DNA of 11,943 nt, taken from contig JAUXBO010000037.1 of assembly GCA_030619345.1 (NCBI GenBank), forward strand, positions 1 to 11,943, written 5' to 3'. Shown here in pieces: positions 1-6,622 of this stretch. The DNA is from Candidatus Zixiibacteriota bacterium (GTDB lineage: Bacteria; Zixibacteria; MSB-5A5; GN15; FEB-12). Each line of letters starts with the position of its first letter. Positions within the stretch are counted from its first letter, which is position 1. The notes under the pieces were generated by a model that saw only the letters and a program-made list of their open reading frames with translations, made no database searches and was not told the DNA's origin. The position numbers and the translations under genes were made by a program.

Positions 1-1
1 G

Positions 2-694
2 GAGAAAGCAAAAGTAGAAGAACGACTTATCACTATTGGAATTGTGCCAACACGACCTGAGACCGGCTATGGCTATGTGAAACTTGGTGATCTTTACCGT
101 GAGGAATCGGGACATTCAGTTTATCAGGTCTCGGCCTTTACCGAAAAACCAAAAGCCGCCATGGCTAGCGAATACTACTACAGCAGAAAGTACCTGTGGA
201 ATAGCGGCATGTTTATCTGGTCTTCAAAATCTATTCTGGCTGCTATCCAAAACTGTCAGCCGGATCTTCATGAACTGCTAATGGATTACGCCGCTAAAAT
301 CGGGAGCGATAGCGAAGAATCCGCCCGCGCCGAACTGTACGAGAAGGCTGATTCAATCTCTATCGATTTTGCTGTTTTGGAACATGCTGAGAACGTGTTG
401 ACTATAAAGGGCGATATAATTTGGGATGATATCGGCGGCTGGCGCTCTCTGGAGCGGTACAAAGATAAAGACGGCGAAAATAACATCGTGATTGGTGAAG
501 CGACTCTCTCGGATACCTATGAAACCACTATCTACAACGAAGAGCCCGGAATCGTAGCCTGCATTGGTGTGTCGGATCTGGTCGTTGTGCGTTCAGGTGA
601 GATCACGCTGGTATTACACAGAACATACGCTGACCAGATCAAAAAGGTTCTGGCAAAATTGGAAGAGAATGAAGCTACCTCACGTTATTTGTAG
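2..694 (+). CDS. manC: Mannose-1-phosphate guanylyltransferase, 3' part (5' end outside window)
   Basis: This cytoplasmic enzyme makes GDP-mannose from mannose-1-phosphate and GTP, a precursor for polysaccharide and glycan synthesis. The reading frame is open from the window edge, so the N-terminal nucleotide-binding part (GxGxRxxP loop) is missing and the GTG at 44 is not the true start. The visible 230 residues begin just before the family signature TIGIVPTRPETGYGYV (about residues 11-26). They continue with FTEKP (46-50), WNSGMFIW (66-73), SIDFAVLE (120-127) and WDDIGGWRSLERY (141-153), all typical of sugar-phosphate guanylyltransferases. The protein ends soon after the catalytic domain, so no fused phosphomannose isomerase domain is present. 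The last 26 bp overlap the following lipoprotein gene. Family assignment is secure. Symbol usage (manC versus other GMP names) is by convention. Confidence 0.95.
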   Translation, partial: EKAKVEERLITIGIVPTRPETGYGYVKLGDLYREESGHSVYQVSAFTEKPKAAMASEYYYSRKYLWNSGMFIWSSKSILAAIQNCQPDLHELLMDYAAKIGSDSEESARAELYEKADSISIDFAVLEHAENVLTIKGDIIWDDIGGWRSLERYKDKDGENNIVIGEATLSDTYETTIYNEEPGIVACIGVSDLVVVRSGEITLVLHRTYADQIKKVLAKLEENEATSRYL

Positions 695-1316
695 TCTATT
701 GACTGTCTGTTTGCTTACGTCTGTCGGGTGCGTGGGGCAAAAAGCAGCCAGAGTGGAAGCTGAGCAGCCAGGAACAAGCGACGAGCCGATCTCTGGAACC
801 AGCGGAGATGCACGTGGCTATGACCCGCTTGAGCTGGCTCGGGACCGTATGATTGTTCCGTTCGATAAATCTCGATCTGGAGAGATTCGCGGTCGTGCAG
901 ACATTTTCCAGTCAGATACTCTCTTGTCTGATCCTAAATCGGGTGAAATTGTCGGCCTCCCCAATAGGATAGACTCGCTCAATTCGCAAAGTTTTAGAAT
1001 TCAGATATTTACCGGCAAAGTCTATGGCGAGGCCCAGAAAGAGCTTCGCATAGCGGAGGAGATTTTTGATCGGCCAGTTTTTGTCGATTACGAAGTACCC
1101 AACTTTAAAGTCAGGGTCGGCAATTTCACGGATCGTGACGAAGCCGAAGAGTATCAGCAGCGAGTCAAGGCGGCCGGATACACAACCGCCTGGGTAGTTA
1201 TGGTTACCGTAAATATCCGGCAGGCGGCTCCGCTCTACGACGGAACCTACCCGCTGGATGAATCGGATTCACTTCTTGATGATAGTATGGACGATGATGA
1301 CAACGGTTATGAATAA
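669..1316 (+). CDS. SPOR-domain lipoprotein
   Basis: This is a 215-residue probable lipoprotein. I chose the ATG at 669 because it gives a short N-region, a hydrophobic stretch (about residues 5-19) and a lipobox-like SVGC ending at Cys21. The open frame reaches further upstream, but that would bury the signal. Residues 25-60 are a low-complexity linker. A SPOR domain lies at about 107-180: it starts FRIQIFTG, has the central FKVRVGNFTDRDEAE and ends near AGYTTAWVV. SPOR domains bind glycan strands stripped of stem peptides, typically at division sites, so a periplasmic, peptidoglycan-associated role is inferred. The C-terminal 18 residues are very acidic (Asp-rich). The gene overlaps the guanylyltransferase gene by 26 bp and the TsaC-like gene by 8 bp, suggesting translational coupling. 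Lipidation is likely but the lipobox has Ser at -3, which is not the commonest residue. Confidence 0.85.
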   Translation: MKLPHVICSLLTVCLLTSVGCVGQKAARVEAEQPGTSDEPISGTSGDARGYDPLELARDRMIVPFDKSRSGEIRGRADIFQSDTLLSDPKSGEIVGLPNRIDSLNSQSFRIQIFTGKVYGEAQKELRIAEEIFDRPVFVDYEVPNFKVRVGNFTDRDEAEEYQQRVKAAGYTTAWVVMVTVNIRQAAPLYDGTYPLDESDSLLDDSMDDDDNGYE

Positions 1317-1959
1317 CATCATTCGTGACAGGGTGGTTTCGATTGTCGATTCAGACCCGGATCCGGCAATAATCCTCAGAGCTGCCGAGAATCTTCGCGC
1401 TGGTGAATTGATCGTTGCTCCGACTGAGACTCGCTACGGTTTACTTGCTCGGGCTGATTCGCAGTCGGCGTTAGAAAGAATACTTCTGGCCAAGGGAAGA
1501 CCGGAAAATATGCCGGTGTCAGTATTTTTTGACAGCCTGGACGGAATTGCCGAGGCAGGGGACCTCACCTCTCAGGCAAAAAAACTAATCCTCAAATTCA
1601 TGCCGGGACCGCTAACAATTATTCTGAAAGCGACTTCTGAGTGGCCCAAGCCAATTGCTCCACAGGGGAAAATCGGTATCAGGTTCTCTTCATCACGCGT
1701 CATAGCCGCACTATTAAGCGCAGTTGGAGTTCCGCTGACGGCAACTTCGGCTAACCTTTCTGGTCGAAAAGATAACGAAAAAATCGATGACATCTATATC
1801 GACCTCGGCGACCGGGTCTCTCTTTATCTTGATAGTGGACCGCTTCAAGGGCTTCCTTCGACAGTGGTAGACTGTACCGGTGACGAGTTCAGCATTGTTA
1901 GAGAAGGGGCCGTGACAACTGCTCAAATAGATGCCGCGCTTTTGGAGGCAGGACAGTGA
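1309..1959 (+). CDS. tsaC: Threonylcarbamoyl-AMP synthase (Sua5/YciO/YrdC family)
   Basis: This enzyme uses threonine, bicarbonate and ATP to make threonylcarbamoyl-AMP, the donor for t6A at position 37 of ANN-decoding tRNAs. The 216-residue protein is a single YrdC domain with no Sua5 C-terminal domain. Visible motifs are APTETRYGLLA (37-47, usually PTDTVYGL), KGRPENMPV (62-70, the KxRPxxxP loop), FMPGPLTIIL (97-106), TATSANLSG (144-152, the SANxSG motif) and STVVDCTG (184-191). GIRFSSSR (123-130) lacks the proline usual in the RxP motif. The ATG at 1309 was chosen because the family begins about here and it overlaps the previous stop by 8 bp. In-frame ATGs at 1294 and 1297 are alternatives. 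A YciO-like paralogue with another role is possible, but the core motifs favour TsaC. The stop overlaps the next GTG by 4 bp. Confidence 0.88.
   Translation: MNNIIRDRVVSIVDSDPDPAIILRAAENLRAGELIVAPTETRYGLLARADSQSALERILLAKGRPENMPVSVFFDSLDGIAEAGDLTSQAKKLILKFMPGPLTIILKATSEWPKPIAPQGKIGIRFSSSRVIAALLSAVGVPLTATSANLSGRKDNEKIDDIYIDLGDRVSLYLDSGPLQGLPSTVVDCTGDEFSIVREGAVTTAQIDAALLEAGQ
1944..1948 (+). promoter_or_regulatory. Shine-Dalgarno site for the phosphatase gene
   Basis: GGAGG lies 7 bases before a GTG codon at 1956, inside the end of the TsaC-like gene. It is the strongest ribosome binding site seen in the window and supports GTG as the start of the following phosphatase gene. Confidence 0.7.
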
Positions 1960-2444
1960 GCGGCACGTTTACAATTATGTTTGTCTGTACCGGAAATACG
2001 TGCCGTTCCGCGATGGCGCAGGGCGCTATACGAGTGTTGCTGGACAAAAAGCGCAGTGGTAAATACGAAGTGATTTCGTCCGGGACGTCTGCCGCAACCG
2101 GTTTCCCGGCAACAGCCTACGCCATTGAAGCGGCCAAGATATGGAACGCCAACATCTCCGGGCACAAATCACAGCCTCTGACGCGCGAGTTGATCGACCG
2201 GGCTGACCTTATTTTCGCTTTGACGCCGAGCCATTTTAGAGATATTGTAAGTATGCGTAAGGATGCAGTGTCGAGAACTTTTTTACTAAAGGAGTTTCCC
2301 AATTCCGGCCCCGACGGTGAGGGAGTCGACGACCCCATAGGCCAGTCGTTGGACAGGTATAACGAGACTTTTCTGGAAATTGGAGAATGTCTGGGTAAAC
2401 ATCTTGATGAGATTGTAAAAAGATTAGATGAAAAAGTATCCTGA
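1956..2444 (+). CDS. Low-molecular-weight phosphatase, likely protein-arginine phosphatase (YwlE-like)
   Basis: This is a 162-residue cytoplasmic phosphatase of the LMW-PTP / arsenate-reductase fold. The P-loop CTGNTCRS (residues 11-18) supplies the nucleophile Cys11 and phosphate-binding Arg17. The general-acid loop is DDP at 125-127, with Asp126 the likely acid. Tyrosine-specific members usually have Ile at the fifth P-loop position (CxGNICRS). Thr15 here matches the B. subtilis YwlE type, where that Thr favours phosphoarginine. The acid loop DPIG, without an aromatic residue after the proline, also fits YwlE (DPFG) better than DPY/DPW enzymes. Start is GTG with a good GGAGG site and a 4 bp overlap with the TsaC-like gene, an arrangement recalling ywlC-ywlE. 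Substrate specificity is inferred from one residue and context. A tyrosine phosphatase remains possible. Confidence 0.88.
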   Translation: MSGTFTIMFVCTGNTCRSAMAQGAIRVLLDKKRSGKYEVISSGTSAATGFPATAYAIEAAKIWNANISGHKSQPLTRELIDRADLIFALTPSHFRDIVSMRKDAVSRTFLLKEFPNSGPDGEGVDDPIGQSLDRYNETFLEIGECLGKHLDEIVKRLDEKVS

Positions 2445-3279
2445 AAAAAGAAGACTTGGGCAAAACCTGCTGATGGCGCTGGTCGTAATGGTGGGCATCG
2501 TCCCGTTGTTCTTTTTTGTCTCCGTAGAATTGGGAATAGCCGAAGCTGCGTCCGAGCCGCTCTCAGAAATTGAGTCCGGGGACCCGCTTGATCGGTTTGT
2601 TGACAATGTTGCTTTTGGCGTGAATGAAAAACTAAGTTTCGATATCAACTATGGTTTCATAAACGCCGGCACCGCTACCATGGAAGTCGTTCGCATTGTC
2701 GAATACGAGGAACGTCCCTGTTATCAGGTAATCACTCGGGCTCTCTCCAACAGTTTCTTCTCCAGTTTCTACAAAGTTGAGGACAGGGTGGAGTCGATAA
2801 TAGATGCGCTTGGAATCTACTCGTGGAGATTCGAGAAAAATCTTCGTGAAGGCAACTATGAGTCTGATAGAAGCTACACTTTCGACCAGAGAAACGCCAA
2901 AGTTGTCTATCGGGAAGACACTTTGGAAGTACCCCAATTTGTTCAGGATGCCATATCGGTTCTCTACTTCGTTCGGACCCAGGACCTGAAAGTAGGTGAG
3001 TCTATATTTGTCGATAACTTCACTGATGGTAAACTGTACCAGCTTGAAGTATGCATCCTTGAGAAAGAGACAATCACAGTCGAGGCGGGAACATTTGACT
3101 GTATCGTTGTGGAACCGTTGACTCAGTCGGTTGGTGTTTTTCGGCACGAGGGAAAACTGAAAGTATGGATGACCGATGACCGTCTCAAGATGCCGGTGTT
3201 GATGAAATCCAAGGTGCTGGTCGGATCGATTTCAGCCGAGCTTACGGATTACTCCTTGGGAGAGATCGAAAGCTTCTAA
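2428..3279 (+). CDS. Exported DUF3108-type protein
   Basis: This 283-residue protein has a basic N-terminus (MKKYPEKRR) and a long hydrophobic stretch (about residues 12-38). That is either a signal peptide cleaved near AEAAS (38-42) or an uncleaved anchor. The rest resembles the DUF3108 family of periplasmic beta-rich proteins. It opens with GVNEKLSFDINYGFINAGTA (64-83), typical of the family (an element of the form 'E.L.Y.v.w..i.aG.a'). It continues with the SNSFFSSFYKVEDRVES region, DAISVLYFVRT (174-184), the VEAGTFDCIVVEP element (218-230) and KLKVWMTDD (243-251). The biochemical function of this family is not established to my knowledge. The gene overlaps the phosphatase gene by 17 bp and ends 5 bp before the next gene. 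No strong ribosome site is seen. Localisation and family are fairly sure, role unknown. Confidence 0.8.
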   Translation: MKKYPEKRRLGQNLLMALVVMVGIVPLFFFVSVELGIAEAASEPLSEIESGDPLDRFVDNVAFGVNEKLSFDINYGFINAGTATMEVVRIVEYEERPCYQVITRALSNSFFSSFYKVEDRVESIIDALGIYSWRFEKNLREGNYESDRSYTFDQRNAKVVYREDTLEVPQFVQDAISVLYFVRTQDLKVGESIFVDNFTDGKLYQLEVCILEKETITVEAGTFDCIVVEPLTQSVGVFRHEGKLKVWMTDDRLKMPVLMKSKVLVGSISAELTDYSLGEIESF

Positions 3280-3284
3280 CCAAT

Positions 3285-4244
3285 ATGAGTCGATCTCCAA
3301 ACAAACCAAAGCCGGTCGATCTCTCATTAGTATCTACCTATTCATTCTCAAAAAGAAAAAATAAGACCAGCATAAAGTCATTTGGCCAGCCTCTTAAAGG
3401 CAAAGGTGCCGAGGACTTTCTGAACAGCCTCCCCAAATTCCTCAAAGCAGCGGACTTAATTAACTTCATCGACCTGGCTTACAAGTCGCGCTCCAATAAC
3501 AAGCCTTTTCATCTCTGTCTGGGTGCTCACACAATCAAGGTCGGGCTTTCACCGATTATAATTGACTTGATGGAATTGGGTATCGTGACAGGGCTTTCGT
3601 TTAACGGGGCCGGGCTTATTCACGATCTTGAACTCGCCTTCTGGGGAGGAACCTCCGAAGACGTTCAAGCCGGGCTAAGCGATGGCAGTTTTGGAATGGT
3701 CCGGCAAACGGCAGAGCGATACGCTGCCGTTGGTCAACTGGCATCCGAACAGGGTATTGGTCTTGGCGAGGCCGGTGGACAATATATGAACCGGGAAAAA
3801 GCAAAACATAGAAAACTTTCGGTTTTTGCCGCTGCTGAGGCGCTCGGATTGCCGGTCACGATTCATGTTGGTATTGGAACCGATATTGTTGCCCAGCATC
3901 CTTCATTTGATGCGGCCACTGTGGCCGCCGCATCTCACATAGATTTCAGAATACTCTCGGATATCTGTCGGAGTCTGGACCAGGGGGGAACCTTGGCTAA
4001 TATTGGTTCGGCAGTGATTCTTCCGGAAGTATTTTTAAAGGCATTGACCGTGGCGCGAAACCTGCAAAAAAAGAAAAGCAGGTTGACAACCGCCAACTTT
4101 GATATGATAACTCACTACCGGCCGATGGAAAATATAGTCAATCGTCCGACCCATAATGTCGGGCGCGGATTCAATTTTGTCGGTCATCATGAAATAATGG
4201 TTCCGTTATTGGCCTGGGCTCTTAAGTCCAGATTCGGATACTAA
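3285..4244 (+). CDS. Deoxyhypusine-synthase-like protein, divergent active site
   Basis: This 319-residue protein is probably cytoplasmic and has the deoxyhypusine synthase (DHS) fold. Recognisable blocks in DHS order are LCLGAHTIKVGLSP (77-90), LSFNGAGLIHDLELAFWG (104-121), LPVTIHVGIGTDIVAQHP (189-206, matching the IPVFSPALTDGS region of true DHS), ANIGSAVILPEVFLKA (238-253, matching the GGGVVKHH region) and NFDMITHYRP (271-280, matching QEFDGSDSGARP). By eye, the lysine that forms the butylimine intermediate in human DHS (Lys329, in EAVSWGK) falls in ENIVNRP (282-288). No lysine occurs between residues 265 and 313. The GGGVVKHH histidine is also replaced. The NAD-type fold may remain, but canonical spermidine-to-eIF5A chemistry is unlikely, and bacteria have no eIF5A. 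I do not know its function. It starts 5 bp after the DUF3108 gene and lies 17 bp before the formimidoyltransferase gene. Confidence 0.78.
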   Translation: MSRSPNKPKPVDLSLVSTYSFSKRKNKTSIKSFGQPLKGKGAEDFLNSLPKFLKAADLINFIDLAYKSRSNNKPFHLCLGAHTIKVGLSPIIIDLMELGIVTGLSFNGAGLIHDLELAFWGGTSEDVQAGLSDGSFGMVRQTAERYAAVGQLASEQGIGLGEAGGQYMNREKAKHRKLSVFAAAEALGLPVTIHVGIGTDIVAQHPSFDAATVAAASHIDFRILSDICRSLDQGGTLANIGSAVILPEVFLKALTVARNLQKKKSRLTTANFDMITHYRPMENIVNRPTHNVGRGFNFVGHHEIMVPLLAWALKSRFGY

Positions 4245-4261
4245 GAGCGTACGGAGTAAAA

Positions 4262-5785
4262 ATGGCGAAGTTAGTTGAATGTGTACCGAACTTCTCAGAA
4301 GGACGTCGTCCGGAAGTAATCAGCGAAATATGTAACGCGATCACCTCGGTAGAGGGAGTATCGCTGCTTGATCATGAAATGGACCCAGATCATAACCGAG
4401 CGGTTGTGACCTTTGTCTGTCATCCTGATCTGGCTGTGGAAGCAGCTTTTAGAGGCTACCAGAAGGCGGCTGAATTAATTGACATGCAAACCCATCAGGG
4501 TGAACACCCGCGTATGGGAGCGTGCGATGTCTGTCCGTTTATTCCTCTCTCCGATCTGAGCATTGAAGATGCGGTCGAATTGGCCAATAAACTGGCAAAG
4601 CGGGTGGGGGAAGAGCTTCAGATTCCCGTTTACCTTTACGAAGATGCCGCTTCGACACCAAAAAGAAGGAACCTCGCCAAGGTTAGAACCGGGCAATACG
4701 AGGGCATCCGTGACAACATTGAAATCGACCCCGCTCGCAAACCGGATTACGGACCGGCTAAAATGAACCTGAAATCTGGCTCCACCGCTATCGGCGTGCG
4801 CTTTCCACTGGTAGCCTTCAACGTTTATCTTGATACCAATAAGAAATGGATCGCTGACAAAGTCGCCGACGCTGTCAGATCTCTCCGTGGTGGGTACAGA
4901 TTTGTTAAAGCGCTGGGGTTCGAAATAAAGGAACGGGATCAAGTACAGATATCCATGAACCTCGTCAATTACACCAAGACTCCCATATTCAGAGTCTTCG
5001 AGACGATTAAATCCGAAGCCGCCCGCTACGGGGTCAACGTTACTTCGTCGGAAATCATCGGGCTGGTTCCAAACGGGGCGATTCTGGATGTAGCCGAATG
5101 GTATTTGCGCCTGGAGAATTTCTCCAAAGAGCAGGTTCTTGAGGAAAAGCTCGCATCCGCTGGAGGAACTGCGGCGGCCGTTGATGATTTTTACAGCGAA
5201 GTGGCTTCGTCGTCGCCTGCCCCCGGAGGAGGCTCGGTAGCTGCTTCGGCTGGTGCGCTGGGGGCCGCTCTTTCGGCTATGGTTTGCCGTCTTACGGTCG
5301 GAAAGAAAAAGTATGCCAGCGTCAAGGATGAACTTAGCAATATTCGTGATCAGGCTGATGGGTTGTTGGCGGAATTAAAACAGCTGGTCGAGACCGACAA
5401 AGAGGCCTTTGACAAAGTCATGGAAGCTTTCGCGTTGCCGAAGAGCACCGATGAAGAAAACGTGCAACGGGATACAGCGATAGAGGCGGCTAACAAGGGA
5501 GCGGCCGAAGTACCCCTGACAGTTATGAAAAAGTCTTTGGAAGTTCTGAGCCTCTCTAAAACCGTGGCCGCAAAAGGAAATGAGAATTCCATCACTGACG
5601 CCGGGGTTTCCGCTCTCATGGCCAGGGCTGCGGTCGAAGGCGCCGGTTACAATGTCCGGATTAACCTGACTTCAATCGAAGACAAAAAGTTCGCCTCGAA
5701 TATGAAAACGGAGGTCTCAGCACTTTTGAGTCAGACAGAGAAGCTGGCCGAAGAAGTCAAGCAGCTTGTTGAAGCAAAGCTGTAG
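4262..5785 (+). CDS. Bifunctional glutamate formimidoyltransferase / formimidoyl-THF cyclodeaminase
   Basis: This 507-residue cytoplasmic enzyme moves the formimino group of N-formimino-glutamate to tetrahydrofolate, then releases ammonia to give 5,10-methenyl-THF (histidine breakdown and one-carbon supply). Residues 1-300 are the transferase: VECVPNFSEG (5-14), DHEMDPDHNRAVVTF (37-51), GEHPRMGACDVCPF (80-93, with His82 corresponding to the catalytic His82 of the mammalian enzyme), and SEIIGLVPNGA (263-273). Residues about 305-507 are the cyclodeaminase: SSPAPGGGSVAASAGALGAA (317-336), LVETDKEAF (375-383) and the SITDAGVSALMARAAVEGA element (443-461). The length matches fused animal-type FTCD. 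A GGAG site at 4253-4256 precedes the ATG. No hut genes are visible nearby. The stop abuts the next ATG with no gap. Annotation is secure; pathway use here is inferred. Confidence 0.95.
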   Translation: MAKLVECVPNFSEGRRPEVISEICNAITSVEGVSLLDHEMDPDHNRAVVTFVCHPDLAVEAAFRGYQKAAELIDMQTHQGEHPRMGACDVCPFIPLSDLSIEDAVELANKLAKRVGEELQIPVYLYEDAASTPKRRNLAKVRTGQYEGIRDNIEIDPARKPDYGPAKMNLKSGSTAIGVRFPLVAFNVYLDTNKKWIADKVADAVRSLRGGYRFVKALGFEIKERDQVQISMNLVNYTKTPIFRVFETIKSEAARYGVNVTSSEIIGLVPNGAILDVAEWYLRLENFSKEQVLEEKLASAGGTAAAVDDFYSEVASSSPAPGGGSVAASAGALGAALSAMVCRLTVGKKKYASVKDELSNIRDQADGLLAELKQLVETDKEAFDKVMEAFALPKSTDEENVQRDTAIEAANKGAAEVPLTVMKKSLEVLSLSKTVAAKGNENSITDAGVSALMARAAVEGAGYNVRINLTSIEDKKFASNMKTEVSALLSQTEKLAEEVKQLVEAKL

Positions 5786-6622
5786 ATGTCTGGCTACATA
5801 GACCTTCATATGCACACAAACCGTTCTGACGGTGTCTTAGCTCCGTTGGAACTTCTGGATGCTGTCAGGAGTAAGAATCTCGAAGCCTTTTCGATTACCG
5901 ATCATGATAGTGTTAAAGGTTACTTGGAGGTATGCCAATCGCTGATTGATAATGACCCGGAACTTGTGACCGGTGTAGAACTGTCGACCACAAAGGACGA
6001 CAATGACCTGCACCTGTTAGTTTATTGTTTTGATCCGCAGCACAAAAAGCTGCGTGCCGCCTTGGAAAACCTTCGATTGCAAAGGAACCAGAGGGCCGGT
6101 AGAATCGTTGAGAAACTAAACGAGTTGGGAAAAGCGATTAGCATGGACCAGGTAGAATCAATTGCTTCCGGCGCGGCTGTTGGCCGCCCCCACATTGCCC
6201 AGGCGCTCCTTGATAACAAGTTGGTCCAGAATTTCGACGAGGCGTTTTCCCGCTTTATCGGAAAGGGAAAAAATGCTTATATTCCGAAAGTCAATTTTGA
6301 ACCGGAGGAAGCAATCAAGCTGGGCCACGAGGCCGGTGGGGTAGTAATTATGGCCCACCCAATGCTGGACAAAAACGACAAATATATTGAGGAATTGGCT
6401 AAATCGGGTCTCGACGGTATCGAAGCTCATCATCCGTATCACCGTCCGGCCCAGATAAACCGACTCAAGGAAACCGCTAAAAGATTCCGCCTGTTGGTCT
6501 CCGGTGGTTCCGACTACCATGGGCGGGTCGGACGGTATGGTGATATCGGGTGCCAGAAAGTGCCCATGGAATACCTAAGTGAGATTAAGAACCGCAGCAG
6601 ATATATGAAAGATAAGATTTGA
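5786..6622 (+). CDS. PHP-domain phosphoesterase (RNase AM / nucleoside 3',5'-bisphosphate phosphatase type)
   Basis: This 278-residue metal-dependent phosphoesterase belongs to the PHP superfamily, YciV/TrpH-like. Metal ligands are visible in the usual order: DLHMHTNRSDG (6-16, with His8, His10 and Asp15), ITDHDS (37-42, His40), GVELS (63-67, Glu65), DLHLL (74-78, His76), MAHP (189-192, His191) and GGSDYHG (240-246, Asp243 and His245). The inserted GRPHIAQALL segment (133-142) is typical of the YciV/TrpH group, known to remove 3'-phosphates from nucleotide bisphosphates and to trim RNA 5' ends. The exact substrate cannot be read from sequence. The ATG follows the formimidoyltransferase stop with no gap, and the TGA overlaps the next TTG start by 4 bp, so it is probably translationally coupled on both sides. 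I see no pathway link to its neighbours. Confidence 0.9.
   Translation: MSGYIDLHMHTNRSDGVLAPLELLDAVRSKNLEAFSITDHDSVKGYLEVCQSLIDNDPELVTGVELSTTKDDNDLHLLVYCFDPQHKKLRAALENLRLQRNQRAGRIVEKLNELGKAISMDQVESIASGAAVGRPHIAQALLDNKLVQNFDEAFSRFIGKGKNAYIPKVNFEPEEAIKLGHEAGGVVIMAHPMLDKNDKYIEELAKSGLDGIEAHHPYHRPAQINRLKETAKRFRLLVSGGSDYHGRVGRYGDIGCQKVPMEYLSEIKNRSRYMKDKI

Noticed and set aside
44..46. GTG as the start of the guanylyltransferase
   Set aside because: The frame is open to the window edge and the residues just upstream (ERLITIGIV) continue the conserved family motif, so the gene is cut by the window.
564..668. Upstream extension of the SPOR lipoprotein gene from 564
   Set aside because: It would add 35 Arg/Trp-rich residues before an otherwise good lipoprotein signal and overlap the guanylyltransferase gene by over 100 bp.
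2632..3147. A 171-codon open frame on the minus strand inside the DUF3108 gene
   Set aside because: It lies fully antisense to a gene with clear family motifs, has no recognisable domain, and looks like a codon-usage shadow.
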